Under the pieces are notes generated by a model, which did no database searches, was not told the origin of the DNA, and saw nothing but the letters and a program-made list of their open reading frames with translations. A stretch of DNA of 26,026 nt from Lentimicrobiaceae bacterium (GTDB taxonomy: Bacteria > Bacteroidota > Bacteroidia > Bacteroidales > WCHB1-69), in contig WQWP01000014.1 in the NCBI GenBank assembly GCA_009787485.1, forward strand, positions 1 to 26,026. The letters run 5' to 3'. Position 1 is the stretch's first letter. Every line of letters starts with the position of its first letter. Below are positions 15,157-22,250 of this stretch, piece by piece. The position numbers and the translations under genes are program-made.

Positions 15157-15489
15157 TTATTTTTCTGGTAATTTATAATGAATTTCGCTATGCTCAAATT
15201 CGTTAATTGCTAAAATCGTGGGCTTCGGAAGTTGCTCATAAAAACGGGCTAATTCTACTTGTTCCCGATTTTCCAGGTTCTCCTCAAAAGTATCGCTCGT
15301 GTGATGTGAAGCAAAATCTTTGGCACGATCCTGAAAATCTTCTTTAAACTCCGAAGCAATCTGATTTGCTCTTTTCGATAAAATGGCTACAGTTTCGTAA
15401 ATGTTGCCGGTTTCTTTGTCAAACTCACGCAAATCGCGCGTGATGGCAAAAGGATTCATTTTTGTTTTGGTGTATTCGTTGGCTTTCAT
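15157..15489 (-). CDS. rpoZ: RNA polymerase omega subunit, Bacteroidota (Rpb6-like) type
   Basis: The small subunit that helps assemble core RNA polymerase. The 110-residue protein has the omega/Rpb6 core ITRDLREFDKETGNIYETVAILSKRANQI, followed by the family's charged C-terminal extension. The position between bamD and coaBC is typical for the phylum and strengthens the call. Start is ATG 15489, ten bases after bamD; an internal ATG eleven codons later would still keep the core. Confidence 0.87.
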   Translation of the reverse strand: MKANEYTKTKMNPFAITRDLREFDKETGNIYETVAILSKRANQIASEFKEDFQDRAKDFASHHTSDTFEENLENREQVELARFYEQLPKPTILAINEFEHSEIHYKLPEK

Positions 15490-15499
15490 CCTAAAAAAA

Positions 15500-16456
15500 T
15501 TATATTTTTCGTTCTTCTAATCTTCTGATTTGATTGGCAGCTTCATCAACAATTCTTCTTGCATCTGCTACAAAGTTACTTTCTGGGTACCGAGTTTGCA
15601 GCATTTCAAAAGCCTCAAGGCAATCTTTAAATCGGTGATATTTTTTATGTTCCACACTTCTTCGTGCAAAATCAAAATTATTTCTAACCAAAATAAAGAG
15701 TACTTCCGGCGCATATCTTGAAGAAGAATAAGTTTTTAAGAAATTTCTCGCTGTAATTTGTGCCGCTTCAAAATTGCTTGTTTGGTAATACATTCTTACC
15801 ATTTCCATCTCTTTTCTGGCTAATTTCTCGCGCAAGGCGTCTAAAATTTCGTTACAATCTTTAATATGCTTGCTATTAGGGTATTGCTGAATAAACAGAT
15901 TTGCCTCATCAATAGCCATGAGCGTGATAAATTGATCCAAATAATATTCCGGAGAAAGATAATACATGGCTTTAACGGCGTTTAAAGCGGCTTGTTCCGT
16001 TCGTTCGGTTCCCGGATATCTTCGCGCATAATCTTTAAAATGAAATGCAGCCATTTGAAAATCACGGTTTTGAAAATAAGAATCGGCAAAAAGAAACAAA
16101 ATCGTGTCGCCCAACGGCGTACCGATTGACAACGGATACAGTTGTTCAAAAATACGCGCCGCCGACAAGAATGCTTTCTTGTTGTAGTAATTCATCGCCT
16201 TTTCGTAATGGTCTTGAAAAGTTTCAAAATTTACTTTCCCTGAGCCTCTGGGTGTTCTTGTCTTCTTGTCTTTGTTCTTGTTTCTTATATCAATGGAAGA
16301 TTGCGCTACCTCATTCACCTCATCTATTTCAAACAAACACATTTCATTACTTTTTGGAACAAATTCAGCCTCAGCAGCAGCGGTGGCTTCTCCAAAATAC
16401 AAACATAAAGCTAAGAAAATCAATAGATTAAAATCTATTTTAAAGATTTTTTTCAT
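15500..16456 (-). CDS. bamD: BamD-like outer-membrane assembly factor with unusual N-terminus
   Basis: Component of the BAM machinery that inserts beta-barrel proteins into the outer membrane. The 318-residue protein holds tetratricopeptide-like pairs from about residue 78 onward: YEKAMNYYNKKAFLSAARIFEQL, FADSYFQNRDFQMAAFHFKDYARRYPG, and AIDEANLFIQQYPNSKHIKDCNEILDALREKL. This is the BamD pattern. The N-terminus has a hydrophobic signal segment, but the only cysteine there (FLALC) lacks the small residue at -1 expected of a lipobox. A plausible ordinary cleavage site (ATA, then AAEAEF) follows, and an extra polar stretch of about 45 residues precedes the first repeat. It is the first gene of the bamD-rpoZ-coaBC unit. 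I chose ATG 16456 over one five codons upstream. Confidence 0.85.
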   Translation of the reverse strand: MKKIFKIDFNLLIFLALCLYFGEATAAAEAEFVPKSNEMCLFEIDEVNEVAQSSIDIRNKNKDKKTRTPRGSGKVNFETFQDHYEKAMNYYNKKAFLSAARIFEQLYPLSIGTPLGDTILFLFADSYFQNRDFQMAAFHFKDYARRYPGTERTEQAALNAVKAMYYLSPEYYLDQFITLMAIDEANLFIQQYPNSKHIKDCNEILDALREKLARKEMEMVRMYYQTSNFEAAQITARNFLKTYSSSRYAPEVLFILVRNNFDFARRSVEHKKYHRFKDCLEAFEMLQTRYPESNFVADARRIVDEAANQIRRLEERKI

Positions 16457-16561
16457 GGTGCGAATATACATTATTATTCGATTTTAGATAACGGGAAAAT
16501 GGGGAAAATAGTACAAGCAAAACGAATTTTCCTATTTCAACAAACAACACTCTAAAAAATA

Positions 16562-16569
16562 TATTTTCG
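16562..16569 (+). promoter_or_regulatory. Possible -7 element of the glsB-engB unit
   Basis: TATTTTCG, one mismatch from TANNTTTG, lies 11 bases before the acyltransferase start codon. No clear TTTG is at the expected distance upstream. Very similar words (TATATTTTCGC) precede tdh and the debranching enzyme, which hints at a shared -7 form. Confidence 0.3.
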
Positions 16570-16580
16570 CGCCTCGTTTT

Positions 16581-17612
16581 ATGAAAAAGATTATCCCCCC
16601 TGTTGATACAAGCCTTTTGGAAAAGGAACTTACCGAAGATAAATTTCTGCGAGTTACTACCGCATGTAATAACTCTATTTACATTATTACGGCGCACGAT
16701 TCTCCAAATGTAATGCGGGAAATAGGACGCCTGCGGGAACTCACCTTTAGGGAAGCCGGCGGCGGCACAGGAAAAGAGATAGATATTGACGAGTACGACA
16801 CGGCTAAAGTTCCTTTCAAACAATTGATAGTCTGGAGCAACGAAAACAAAGAGATTGTGAGTTCCTACCGTTTCATTGCCGGCAAGGATGTTCCATTAGA
16901 TCAACAAGGGTATCCGCATACGCCCACCTCAAAATTGTTTCACTTTTCTCAAAAATTTATTGAAGGTAAATGGTTAAAAACAATAGAATTAGGTCGTAGT
17001 TTTGTTCAGCCTAAATATCAAGGCACAACCAACCCTAGGCTCGGGCTTTTTTCGTTAGATAATCTTTGGGACGGATTAGGCACCTTGGCAGTAGATTACC
17101 CCGATGTTCAATTTTTCTTGGGAAAAATGACCATGTACAACAGTTACAACCGTTTAGCAAGAAATTTAATCCTCTTTTTTTTGAGAAAGTATTTCAAAGG
17201 AAAAAAAGAATTAATGACACCTGTTGATCCGGTAATCATTGATAAAAGAAAAAATATATTTCGTTCTATTTTTAGAAACAATTCTTATAAAGAAGACTTT
17301 AAAGTGCTTAACGACAATATCCGTGATTTAAAAACCTCCATTCCGCCGCTCATTAAAAGCTATATGTCGCTCTCTTCTACTATGAAATGTTTCGGCGCTA
17401 CAGCAAATCCTGAATTTGGCCCGGTTGAAGAGATCGCTATTATGATTAAAATTGCTGATATTAATGAAGATAAGAAGAAGCGGTATATTTATTCTTATAC
17501 AAAAAAGGAGAAAAAGAGAGAAAGGAGAAGGGAGAAAAGGAGAAAGGAAGAAAAATCCCCTTCAAAATTTGAAGGGGTACCCGAAGGGCGGGGTAGTTTA
17601 CATAACAAATAA
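16581..17612 (+). CDS. glsB: GNAT-fold N-acyltransferase, GlsB-like (glycine lipid synthesis), with repeat-encoded tail
   Basis: Resembles the OlsB/GlsB branch of acyltransferases that put a 3-hydroxy-fatty acyl chain from ACP onto an amino acid. In Bacteroides GlsB makes lyso-glycine lipid. Supporting segments are REIGRLRELTFREAGGGTGKEIDIDEYDT, SSYRFIAGKD and ELGRSFVQPKYQ, followed by GLGTLAVDYPDVQFFLGKMTMYNSYN. The 343 residues seem to be native only to about residue 307 (RYIYSYTK). The remaining ~36 are strongly basic, then proline/glycine-rich, and are encoded by a GA-rich repeat and the CCCCTTCAAA repeat. The partner O-acyltransferase gene (glsA) is not adjacent. engB starts three bases after the stop. 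The name is by similarity from memory, and the acyl acceptor is not proven. Confidence 0.65.
   Translation: MKKIIPPVDTSLLEKELTEDKFLRVTTACNNSIYIITAHDSPNVMREIGRLRELTFREAGGGTGKEIDIDEYDTAKVPFKQLIVWSNENKEIVSSYRFIAGKDVPLDQQGYPHTPTSKLFHFSQKFIEGKWLKTIELGRSFVQPKYQGTTNPRLGLFSLDNLWDGLGTLAVDYPDVQFFLGKMTMYNSYNRLARNLILFFLRKYFKGKKELMTPVDPVIIDKRKNIFRSIFRNNSYKEDFKVLNDNIRDLKTSIPPLIKSYMSLSSTMKCFGATANPEFGPVEEIAIMIKIADINEDKKKRYIYSYTKKEKKRERRREKRRKEEKSPSKFEGVPEGRGSLHNK
17505..17552. repeat. GA-rich repeat, copy 2, inside the acyltransferase tail
   Basis: Units of GGAGAAA and GGGAGAAAAGG, sharing an exact 24-base word (17518-17541) with 12261-12284 in the same orientation on the plus strand. Here it is read on the plus strand and encodes lysine, arginine and glutamate. 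Confidence 0.75.
17555..17600. repeat. CCCCTTCAAA palindrome repeat, copy 1
   Basis: A 46-base element with 42 of 46 positions identical to 19299-19344. It starts with a perfect palindrome (ten-base arms CCCCTTCAAA and TTTGAAGGGG around one base) followed by a GGGCGGGGTAGTTTA word. It overlaps the last codons of the acyltransferase and ends 15 bases before engB. Confidence 0.85.
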
Positions 17613-17615
17613 CTC

Positions 17616-18212
17616 ATGATCAAAACCATTACCTTCTTACAAAGCGAAGTAGATTGGCGCAAAGCCCCTCCACCCTCTTTGCCCGAATACGCATTCATTG
17701 GACGTTCTAATGTAGGCAAATCCTCGTTAATCAATATGTTAGCGAATAATAAGGGAATTGCAAAAATTTCTTCTAAGCCCGGAAAGACGCAAACCATCAA
17801 CCATTTTTTAGTAAATAATGCTTGGTATTTAGTAGATTTGCCCGGCTACGGCTATGCAAAAATATCGAAAACCATGCGCGAAAAATGGGCAAAAATGATT
17901 CGCGATTATTTGGTTTTGCGCGAAAATTTACAGGTAGTTTTTGTTTTAATTGACGCCCGTTTAGAGCCTCAAAAAATAGATTTGGAATTTATTAATTCCT
18001 TGGGCGAAAGTCAAATACCTTTCGTTTTAATTTTTACAAAATCAGATAAACTTTCTGCTTTGCGCGTGTCGCAAAATGTTGAAGCTTTCAAAAAAGCCTT
18101 GTTGGAAACGTGGGAAGAGTTGCCGCCCATCTTTATTTCCTCTGCCATTACCGGAAAAGGGCGGTCGGAAATTCTTGATTTTATTGCGGTTACAAACTCC
18201 GAATGCCGATAA
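17616..18212 (+). CDS. engB: Ribosome-biogenesis GTPase EngB (YsxC/YihA)
   Basis: GTPase needed for large-subunit assembly. The 198-residue protein has G1 GRSNVGKS (29-36), G3 DLPGYG (74-79), G4 TKSD (141-144) and a G5-like SSAITGKG. All of these fit the TrmE-Era-EngA-EngB family, in its short EngB form. The final residues NSECR and the stop codon lie inside a 23-base word duplicated from the end of the convergent trpS gene, so the C-terminus was probably replaced. The start codon is three bases after the acyltransferase stop with no Shine-Dalgarno sequence, which points to translational coupling. Confidence 0.95.
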   Translation: MIKTITFLQSEVDWRKAPPPSLPEYAFIGRSNVGKSSLINMLANNKGIAKISSKPGKTQTINHFLVNNAWYLVDLPGYGYAKISKTMREKWAKMIRDYLVLRENLQVVFVLIDARLEPQKIDLEFINSLGESQIPFVLIFTKSDKLSALRVSQNVEAFKKALLETWEELPPIFISSAITGKGRSEILDFIAVTNSECR

Positions 18213-18261
18213 TTTCTCTTGCTACTAAGGGAATCTATAAACTCCGAATGCCGATAATTTC
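18194..18261. repeat. Perfect 23-bp direct repeat at the engB/trpS junction
   Basis: Copies at 18194-18216 and 18239-18261 are identical over 23 bases (core CTCCGAATGCCGATAATTTC), 45 bases apart. The right copy encodes the conserved TrpS C-terminus (EIIGIRSL region). The left copy contains the end and stop codon of engB. Confidence 0.9.
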
Positions 18262-19242
18262 GCGAACTTCTTTCACTGTTTTGGCGGCGCTTTCACGAGC
18301 CTTATCTGCACCTTGTTTCGCAACTTTTCTCAAATAATCATCGTTATTACGCAATTCCAAAATCTTTTCATAAATCGGAGCGGTAAAGAGGATCATATCT
18401 TCTGCTAATTGCTTTTTCATGTCGCCGTAACGAACTTGGCAATTATCGTATTGACCTTCAAAAAATTGTAATGTTTCCGGCGTTGAAACCGCTTTCATTA
18501 ATTGAAACAGATTTTCAATAGCTTGCGGTTTTTCCTGATGCGATTCTATAGGGCCTGAATCCGTTACTGCTTTCATTACTTTCTTGCGAATAATTTCCGG
18601 AGAATCAGAAAGATACACACACGAGGCTTCATTATCGGATTTCGACATTTTGGTAGATCCGTCCAAACCGGGGATTTTTACCAATTCATTACCAAAATTA
18701 TAAGCCACCGGCAATTTAAAATAATCAACCTCATATCTGTAATTAAAACGCTGTGCAAAATCACGAGTCATTTCCAAATGTTGCTCCTGATCTTTTCCTA
18801 CCGGCACTTTATCGGCATTATGAATAAGAATATCAGCGGCTTGCAATACAGGATACGTAAGCAATCCGGCATTGACATTATCTTCATTATTGATTTTATC
18901 ATTCTTGATTTTTTCTTTAAGAGAAGTGGTTCGTCTCAGTTCTCCTGTATAGGCTAACATGTTGAGTAACAAATACAATTCTGCCGTTTCAGGAAGGTCG
19001 CTTTGCATGTATAATGTTGATTTTTCGGGATCAAGTCCTGCCGCCAAATAATCCACCAGCACATTTTTGACATGTTCATTAAGCGCCGATGCTTTAGGGT
19101 GTGTTGTAAGTGAATGATAATCTGCAACAAAGAAGAAGCAATTAGCTTCATCCTGCATTTTAATAAAATTGCGAAGTGCGCCAAAATAATTGCCTAAGTG
19201 CAAAAAACCGGTAGGTCTAATCCCACTAACTACAGTTTCCAT
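18235..19242 (-). CDS. trpS: Tryptophanyl-tRNA synthetase
   Basis: Class Ic synthetase that charges tRNA-Trp. The 335 residues match the usual bacterial length. The HIGH-type motif appears as HLGN (15-18) in RPTGFLHLGNYFGALRN, the KMSKS loop is at 198-202 (GLDGSTKMSKSDN), and the Trp-binding region includes YPVLQAADILIHNADKVPVGKDQ. Start ATG 19242 gives the canonical N-terminus METVVSGIRPTG. Its leader is made of two repeats (19249-19284 and 19299-19344), so no promoter could be placed between it and the aminotransferase gene upstream. Confidence 0.97.
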   Translation of the reverse strand: METVVSGIRPTGFLHLGNYFGALRNFIKMQDEANCFFFVADYHSLTTHPKASALNEHVKNVLVDYLAAGLDPEKSTLYMQSDLPETAELYLLLNMLAYTGELRRTTSLKEKIKNDKINNEDNVNAGLLTYPVLQAADILIHNADKVPVGKDQEQHLEMTRDFAQRFNYRYEVDYFKLPVAYNFGNELVKIPGLDGSTKMSKSDNEASCVYLSDSPEIIRKKVMKAVTDSGPIESHQEKPQAIENLFQLMKAVSTPETLQFFEGQYDNCQVRYGDMKKQLAEDMILFTAPIYEKILELRNNDDYLRKVAKQGADKARESAAKTVKEVREIIGIRSL

Positions 19243-19248
19243 GTCTAT

Positions 19249-19284
19249 AAATTTAAGATTTAAAGATTTAAAATTTAAGGTTTA
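19249..19284. repeat. AT-rich TTTAAATC repeat, copy 3
   Basis: Units AATTTAAGATTTAAAGATTT lie immediately upstream of the trpS start codon on the minus strand, the same position this repeat takes before clpB. Confidence 0.6.
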
Positions 19285-19298
19285 ACGAGGTTAAGAAT

Positions 19299-19344
19299 AT
19301 CCCTTTCAAATTTTGAAGGGGTGCCCGCAGGGCGGGGTAGTTTA
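19299..19344. repeat. CCCCTTCAAA palindrome repeat, copy 2
   Basis: The 46-base counterpart of 17555-17600, in the same orientation, four mismatches. It fills the gap between trpS and the aminotransferase gene, and its last three bases form the stop codon of the latter. Confidence 0.85.
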
Positions 19345-20586
19345 TATATACTTCTTCAATTCTCCAAAAGATTCCGCAATCATATCCACCGCATACCTCA
19401 AATCCTCATCCGTATGACGATAACACACATAGCCATGATGATACGGTTGCAAGAACACTTTACGGCGAATTAATTCAGTATAAAACGCCGGACGCAATTT
19501 CTTATAAAGCCCATCTTTATCTTTATTAAATGTGATAAACGGCATCCAAGGTGCACCGGTAAACTCTACATCGTAGCCCGATTTTTTCACCACCTCTTCT
19601 ATCAGTTTTCCAAACATATTCCCTTTTTCGGCAACTACGTCCAAAATATGATCTCTCTCAAGCATTTCAATAGTTTTTAAACAGGCTACCTGTTCCATGC
19701 TGTTGGGGAAGAAAGTAGAAGACAAGAAAACTTTGTCTGCCAACACTTTCATAAACTCTCTTTTACCTACCACAGCGCCAATGGGATAGCCATTACCCAT
19801 AGCTTTTCCAAAAACGGAAATATCGGGGGTGACGCCAAATAATTTTTGTGCACCACCAATACTTACGCGGAAGCCACTTCTAATTTCGTCGAAAATCAGT
19901 ACGGTGCCATATTTGTCGGCTAAGGCTCTTACGCCTTCCAAAAATCCGGGTTTCGGCATTTGCACGGTATCGGCAAGGGGGTGTCCCACTGGTGTTATCA
20001 TAATGGCTGCCATATCGTTGCCGTGCTCTTTCATGATATCTTCAAGGCCATCGAGGTCATTATAATGGAACTCATAAACATCTTCAAAAAACTTTTGCGG
20101 GATACCGCCTTTCACTTCCACGCACCAATCGTGCCAGCCGTGATAGCCACAGCGAGCCACTTTTACTTTATCGGTGGCGGCGCGGGCAACCCTGATAGCC
20201 GCAGTGGTAGCATCGGATCCGGTTTTTACAAAAACCGCCATCTCAGCTGAAGGAATTAGTTCTATCAATTTTTTAGCCAATTTATTTTGAGTAGGCTGGG
20301 TTAAAGAGAAGCAAAAGCCTTTATTTCTCATTTGTTCAATTGCCGCATTATCAATCTCTTCTTCACGGTGTCCGATGATGATGGGCCCATAAGCGCATAA
20401 AAAGTCTAAATATTCGTTACCGTCCACATCTGTAACTTTCCCGCCTTTAGCGCTTTCAAAGTAAATCGGATATTCTCCCGGAACGAAATTATAAGGTCTT
20501 CTGATTCCGGCAACCGCGCCCGGGATAATGTTTAGGGCGCTTTCGTACATTTTGTTCGATAGGTCTAATTTTAATTTTTGTGACAT
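19342..20586 (-). CDS. Class III PLP aminotransferase, glutamate-1-semialdehyde aminomutase-like
   Basis: A 414-residue fold-type I PLP enzyme. The Schiff-base lysine is K261 in SVFGKAMGNGYPIGA, the PLP-ring aspartate is D233 in LIFDEIRSGFR, and the phosphate site is KTGSDATTAAIRVARA (121-136). The closest well-known family is HemL, which converts glutamate-1-semialdehyde to 5-aminolevulinate. Several words differ from true HemL (YHGWHDWCVEVKGG, TPVGHPLADT, the C-terminal QPYHHGYVCYRHTDEDL), and no haem gene is nearby. It may act on another amino-ketone or sugar substrate, so I give no symbol. It has the best promoter of the window. A methyltransferase gene and an AtoD-like gene lie upstream on the same strand. 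Confidence 0.8.
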   Translation of the reverse strand: MSQKLKLDLSNKMYESALNIIPGAVAGIRRPYNFVPGEYPIYFESAKGGKVTDVDGNEYLDFLCAYGPIIIGHREEEIDNAAIEQMRNKGFCFSLTQPTQNKLAKKLIELIPSAEMAVFVKTGSDATTAAIRVARAATDKVKVARCGYHGWHDWCVEVKGGIPQKFFEDVYEFHYNDLDGLEDIMKEHGNDMAAIMITPVGHPLADTVQMPKPGFLEGVRALADKYGTVLIFDEIRSGFRVSIGGAQKLFGVTPDISVFGKAMGNGYPIGAVVGKREFMKVLADKVFLSSTFFPNSMEQVACLKTIEMLERDHILDVVAEKGNMFGKLIEEVVKKSGYDVEFTGAPWMPFITFNKDKDGLYKKLRPAFYTELIRRKVFLQPYHHGYVCYRHTDEDLRYAVDMIAESFGELKKYI

Positions 20587-20628
20587 AATACTGATATTTA
20601 AAGGTTATTATATTTTTCTTATACGGGG

Positions 20629-20660
20629 CAAAGATAGGATTATTTTTAACATGCTTCAAA
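20629..20660 (-). promoter_or_regulatory. Bacteroidota housekeeping promoter (TTTG-N20-TATCTTTG)
   Basis: On the minus strand TTTG (complement of 20657-20660) is followed after exactly 20 bases by TATCTTTG (complement of 20629-20636). This fits the -33/-7 consensus TTTG-N19-21-TANNTTTG of this phylum in full. Transcription would start near 20622, leaving a leader of roughly 35 bases before the aminotransferase start codon. Confidence 0.7.
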
Positions 20661-20726
20661 CTCCAAATTTTGCTTCTACTGTATTTAAAAATCCACATGT
20701 AATAAATGCACAAATTAGCAAAGTCA

Positions 20727-21506
20727 TTATAATTTCAATAAATAATACGCTGTGGTAATATAAAAATCTTGCAAAAATGGGATTTGAAATATCTTAGGCA
20801 GCTTTCGAGGCTTAAGTCCAAATTTTACCTTATAATTTGGGTTTATAAACCAATATGTTTTTTTGATTACTTCGTAATTTTCTTTGTGTATAATTTTCTC
20901 AAAACGATTTAAACTAATGCCCGTTTCTTTAATTTCAAGCAGCCCATTTGGGTTTTCGCCACCAATTTTCAGAATTTTCTCATAGATAATTTTTGGCAAA
21001 ATATGAAAATAAGGCAACTTGCTCAAAAATTTATTTCGACAAATTTGCTGGTGCCCACCAAAAGGCATACGCCATGGAGGAAAAGCAAAAAACACAACTC
21101 CATCTGGAGAAAGAAACTGCTTCAAATGTTGCATAAACTGCTCTTGTTTAGGAATATGTTCCAATACATCACGCAGAAAAATCACATCAAATGTTCCTTT
21201 TAACTCTTGAGGTGTTACCTTATAAATATCATTATTGAAGAGGTGTAAACGGCTTTTGAAAGCGCAATTTTCGTAAAACTTCAGGGCATTTTGATAGTTA
21301 CCCTCGCTTAATTCAACACCATAGCATTCGCATCCTAACTCCAAGAATGGGACAAGATTTCCACCTTCGCCACAGCCAATTTCTAATACTCTGCTGCTTG
21401 TTTTTAATGATGGGATTTCATTTTTTATGTAAGGTAAAACAAAATCTCTTGTGCTTTCAACTTGTTCATTAAAGTACTGTTGCCTGTCTAAATGTCTATG
21501 TTGCAT
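20727..21506 (-). CDS. Class I SAM-dependent methyltransferase
   Basis: A 259-residue methyltransferase with motif I VLEIGCGEGGN (about 41-51), the acidic ribose-binding residue in YGVELS, and the motif II/III region FDVIFLRDVLEHIPK then LSPDGVVFFAFPP. The segment WRMPFGGHQQIC plus a basic C-terminal region near KPRKLPKIFQ suggests a peripheral membrane or lipid/polysaccharide acceptor, but no substrate can be assigned. It starts 23 bases after the AtoD-like gene ends, so the two may be one transcript. The gene is A/T-rich compared with neighbours. Confidence 0.82.
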   Translation of the reverse strand: MQHRHLDRQQYFNEQVESTRDFVLPYIKNEIPSLKTSSRVLEIGCGEGGNLVPFLELGCECYGVELSEGNYQNALKFYENCAFKSRLHLFNNDIYKVTPQELKGTFDVIFLRDVLEHIPKQEQFMQHLKQFLSPDGVVFFAFPPWRMPFGGHQQICRNKFLSKLPYFHILPKIIYEKILKIGGENPNGLLEIKETGISLNRFEKIIHKENYEVIKKTYWFINPNYKVKFGLKPRKLPKIFQIPFLQDFYITTAYYLLKL

Positions 21507-21529
21507 GTAAAAATTAGATTTTCAATTCT

Positions 21530-22177
21530 CTACCTCACCATAAAATCTACCACCACTCCTTGCGTATGTACATTCTCCATCCGAATATCACCGGCGGGCA
21601 CTAGCTCCTCTACTTCCGCAATTACCACATCGCAAGCCATTGCCATTAGGGGGTTGAAGTTTTGTGTGGTGCCTTTGTAATAAAGATTTCCAACGGTATC
21701 GCCAATACTTGCGCCGATTAACGCAATATCTCCGCGTAATGCTTTTTCTAAGAGGTACTCTTTGCCATCGAGGGTGATGATTTGCTTTCCATTAGCAACT
21801 ACCGTGCCTAAACCGGTGGGGGTGAGCACGCCGCCCAAGCCTGATCCGCCGCAACGAACTTGCTCTGCCAAAGTGCCTTGAGGCGTAAAAATCACTTCGG
21901 TTTCTTTGTTGTTAAATTGTTCTACGGTAAGCGGATTCGTGCCGATATGAGAAGTGATTACCTTTTTCACTTTTTTACCGGCAATCAACAACCCGATGCC
22001 TTTATCGGGAAAAGCCGTGTCGTTGCAAATGATAGTCAAATCGTGGATATCACTCTCTGCTAATGCTTTTAAGATTTTATTCGGAGACCCTGCGGATAGG
22101 AAACCGCCTATCATTAAAGTCATTCCGGTTTTAATTTTTGCTACTGCTTGTTCGGGGGTAATGATCGGTTTTTGCAT
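21530..22177 (-). CDS. CoA-transferase alpha subunit (AtoD/ScoA-like), no beta subunit nearby
   Basis: Half of a family I CoA-transferase that moves CoA between acyl-CoA and a carboxylic acid such as acetoacetate or acetate. The 215 residues match AtoD closely in motif order: GMTLMIGGFLSAGSPNKI, ICNDTAFPDKGIG, VITSHIGTNPLT, PQGTLAEQVRCGGSGLGG, TPTGLGT and KGTTQNFNPLMAMA. The catalytic glutamate resides on the beta subunit, which is normally encoded next door but is absent here; the next genes are a methyltransferase and a divergent efflux adaptor. ATG 22177 is preferred to an in-frame TTG ten codons upstream. TATTTTTG at 22205-22212 on the minus strand is a possible -7 element. Confidence 0.88.
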   Translation of the reverse strand: MQKPIITPEQAVAKIKTGMTLMIGGFLSAGSPNKILKALAESDIHDLTIICNDTAFPDKGIGLLIAGKKVKKVITSHIGTNPLTVEQFNNKETEVIFTPQGTLAEQVRCGGSGLGGVLTPTGLGTVVANGKQIITLDGKEYLLEKALRGDIALIGASIGDTVGNLYYKGTTQNFNPLMAMACDVVIAEVEELVPAGDIRMENVHTQGVVVDFMVR

Positions 22178-22204
22178 ATTTTTTTTTACTTTAAAAAACG
22201 TAGG

Positions 22205-22212
22205 CAAAAATA
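22205..22212 (-). promoter_or_regulatory. Possible -7 element (TATTTTTG) of the CoA-transferase gene
   Basis: The complement of CAAAAATA reads TATTTTTG, matching TANNTTTG, 28 bases before the start codon. No TTTG stands at the proper distance, so the match is partial. Confidence 0.35.
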
Positions 22213-22250
22213 AGATTTTTTGCTATTATTGCACTCCTTATTTTATGGTC

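Noticed and set aside
17505..19344. Closely spaced repeats as a possible CRISPR or tandem array
   Set aside because: The copies are separated by whole genes and there is no regular repeat-spacer pattern or cas gene.
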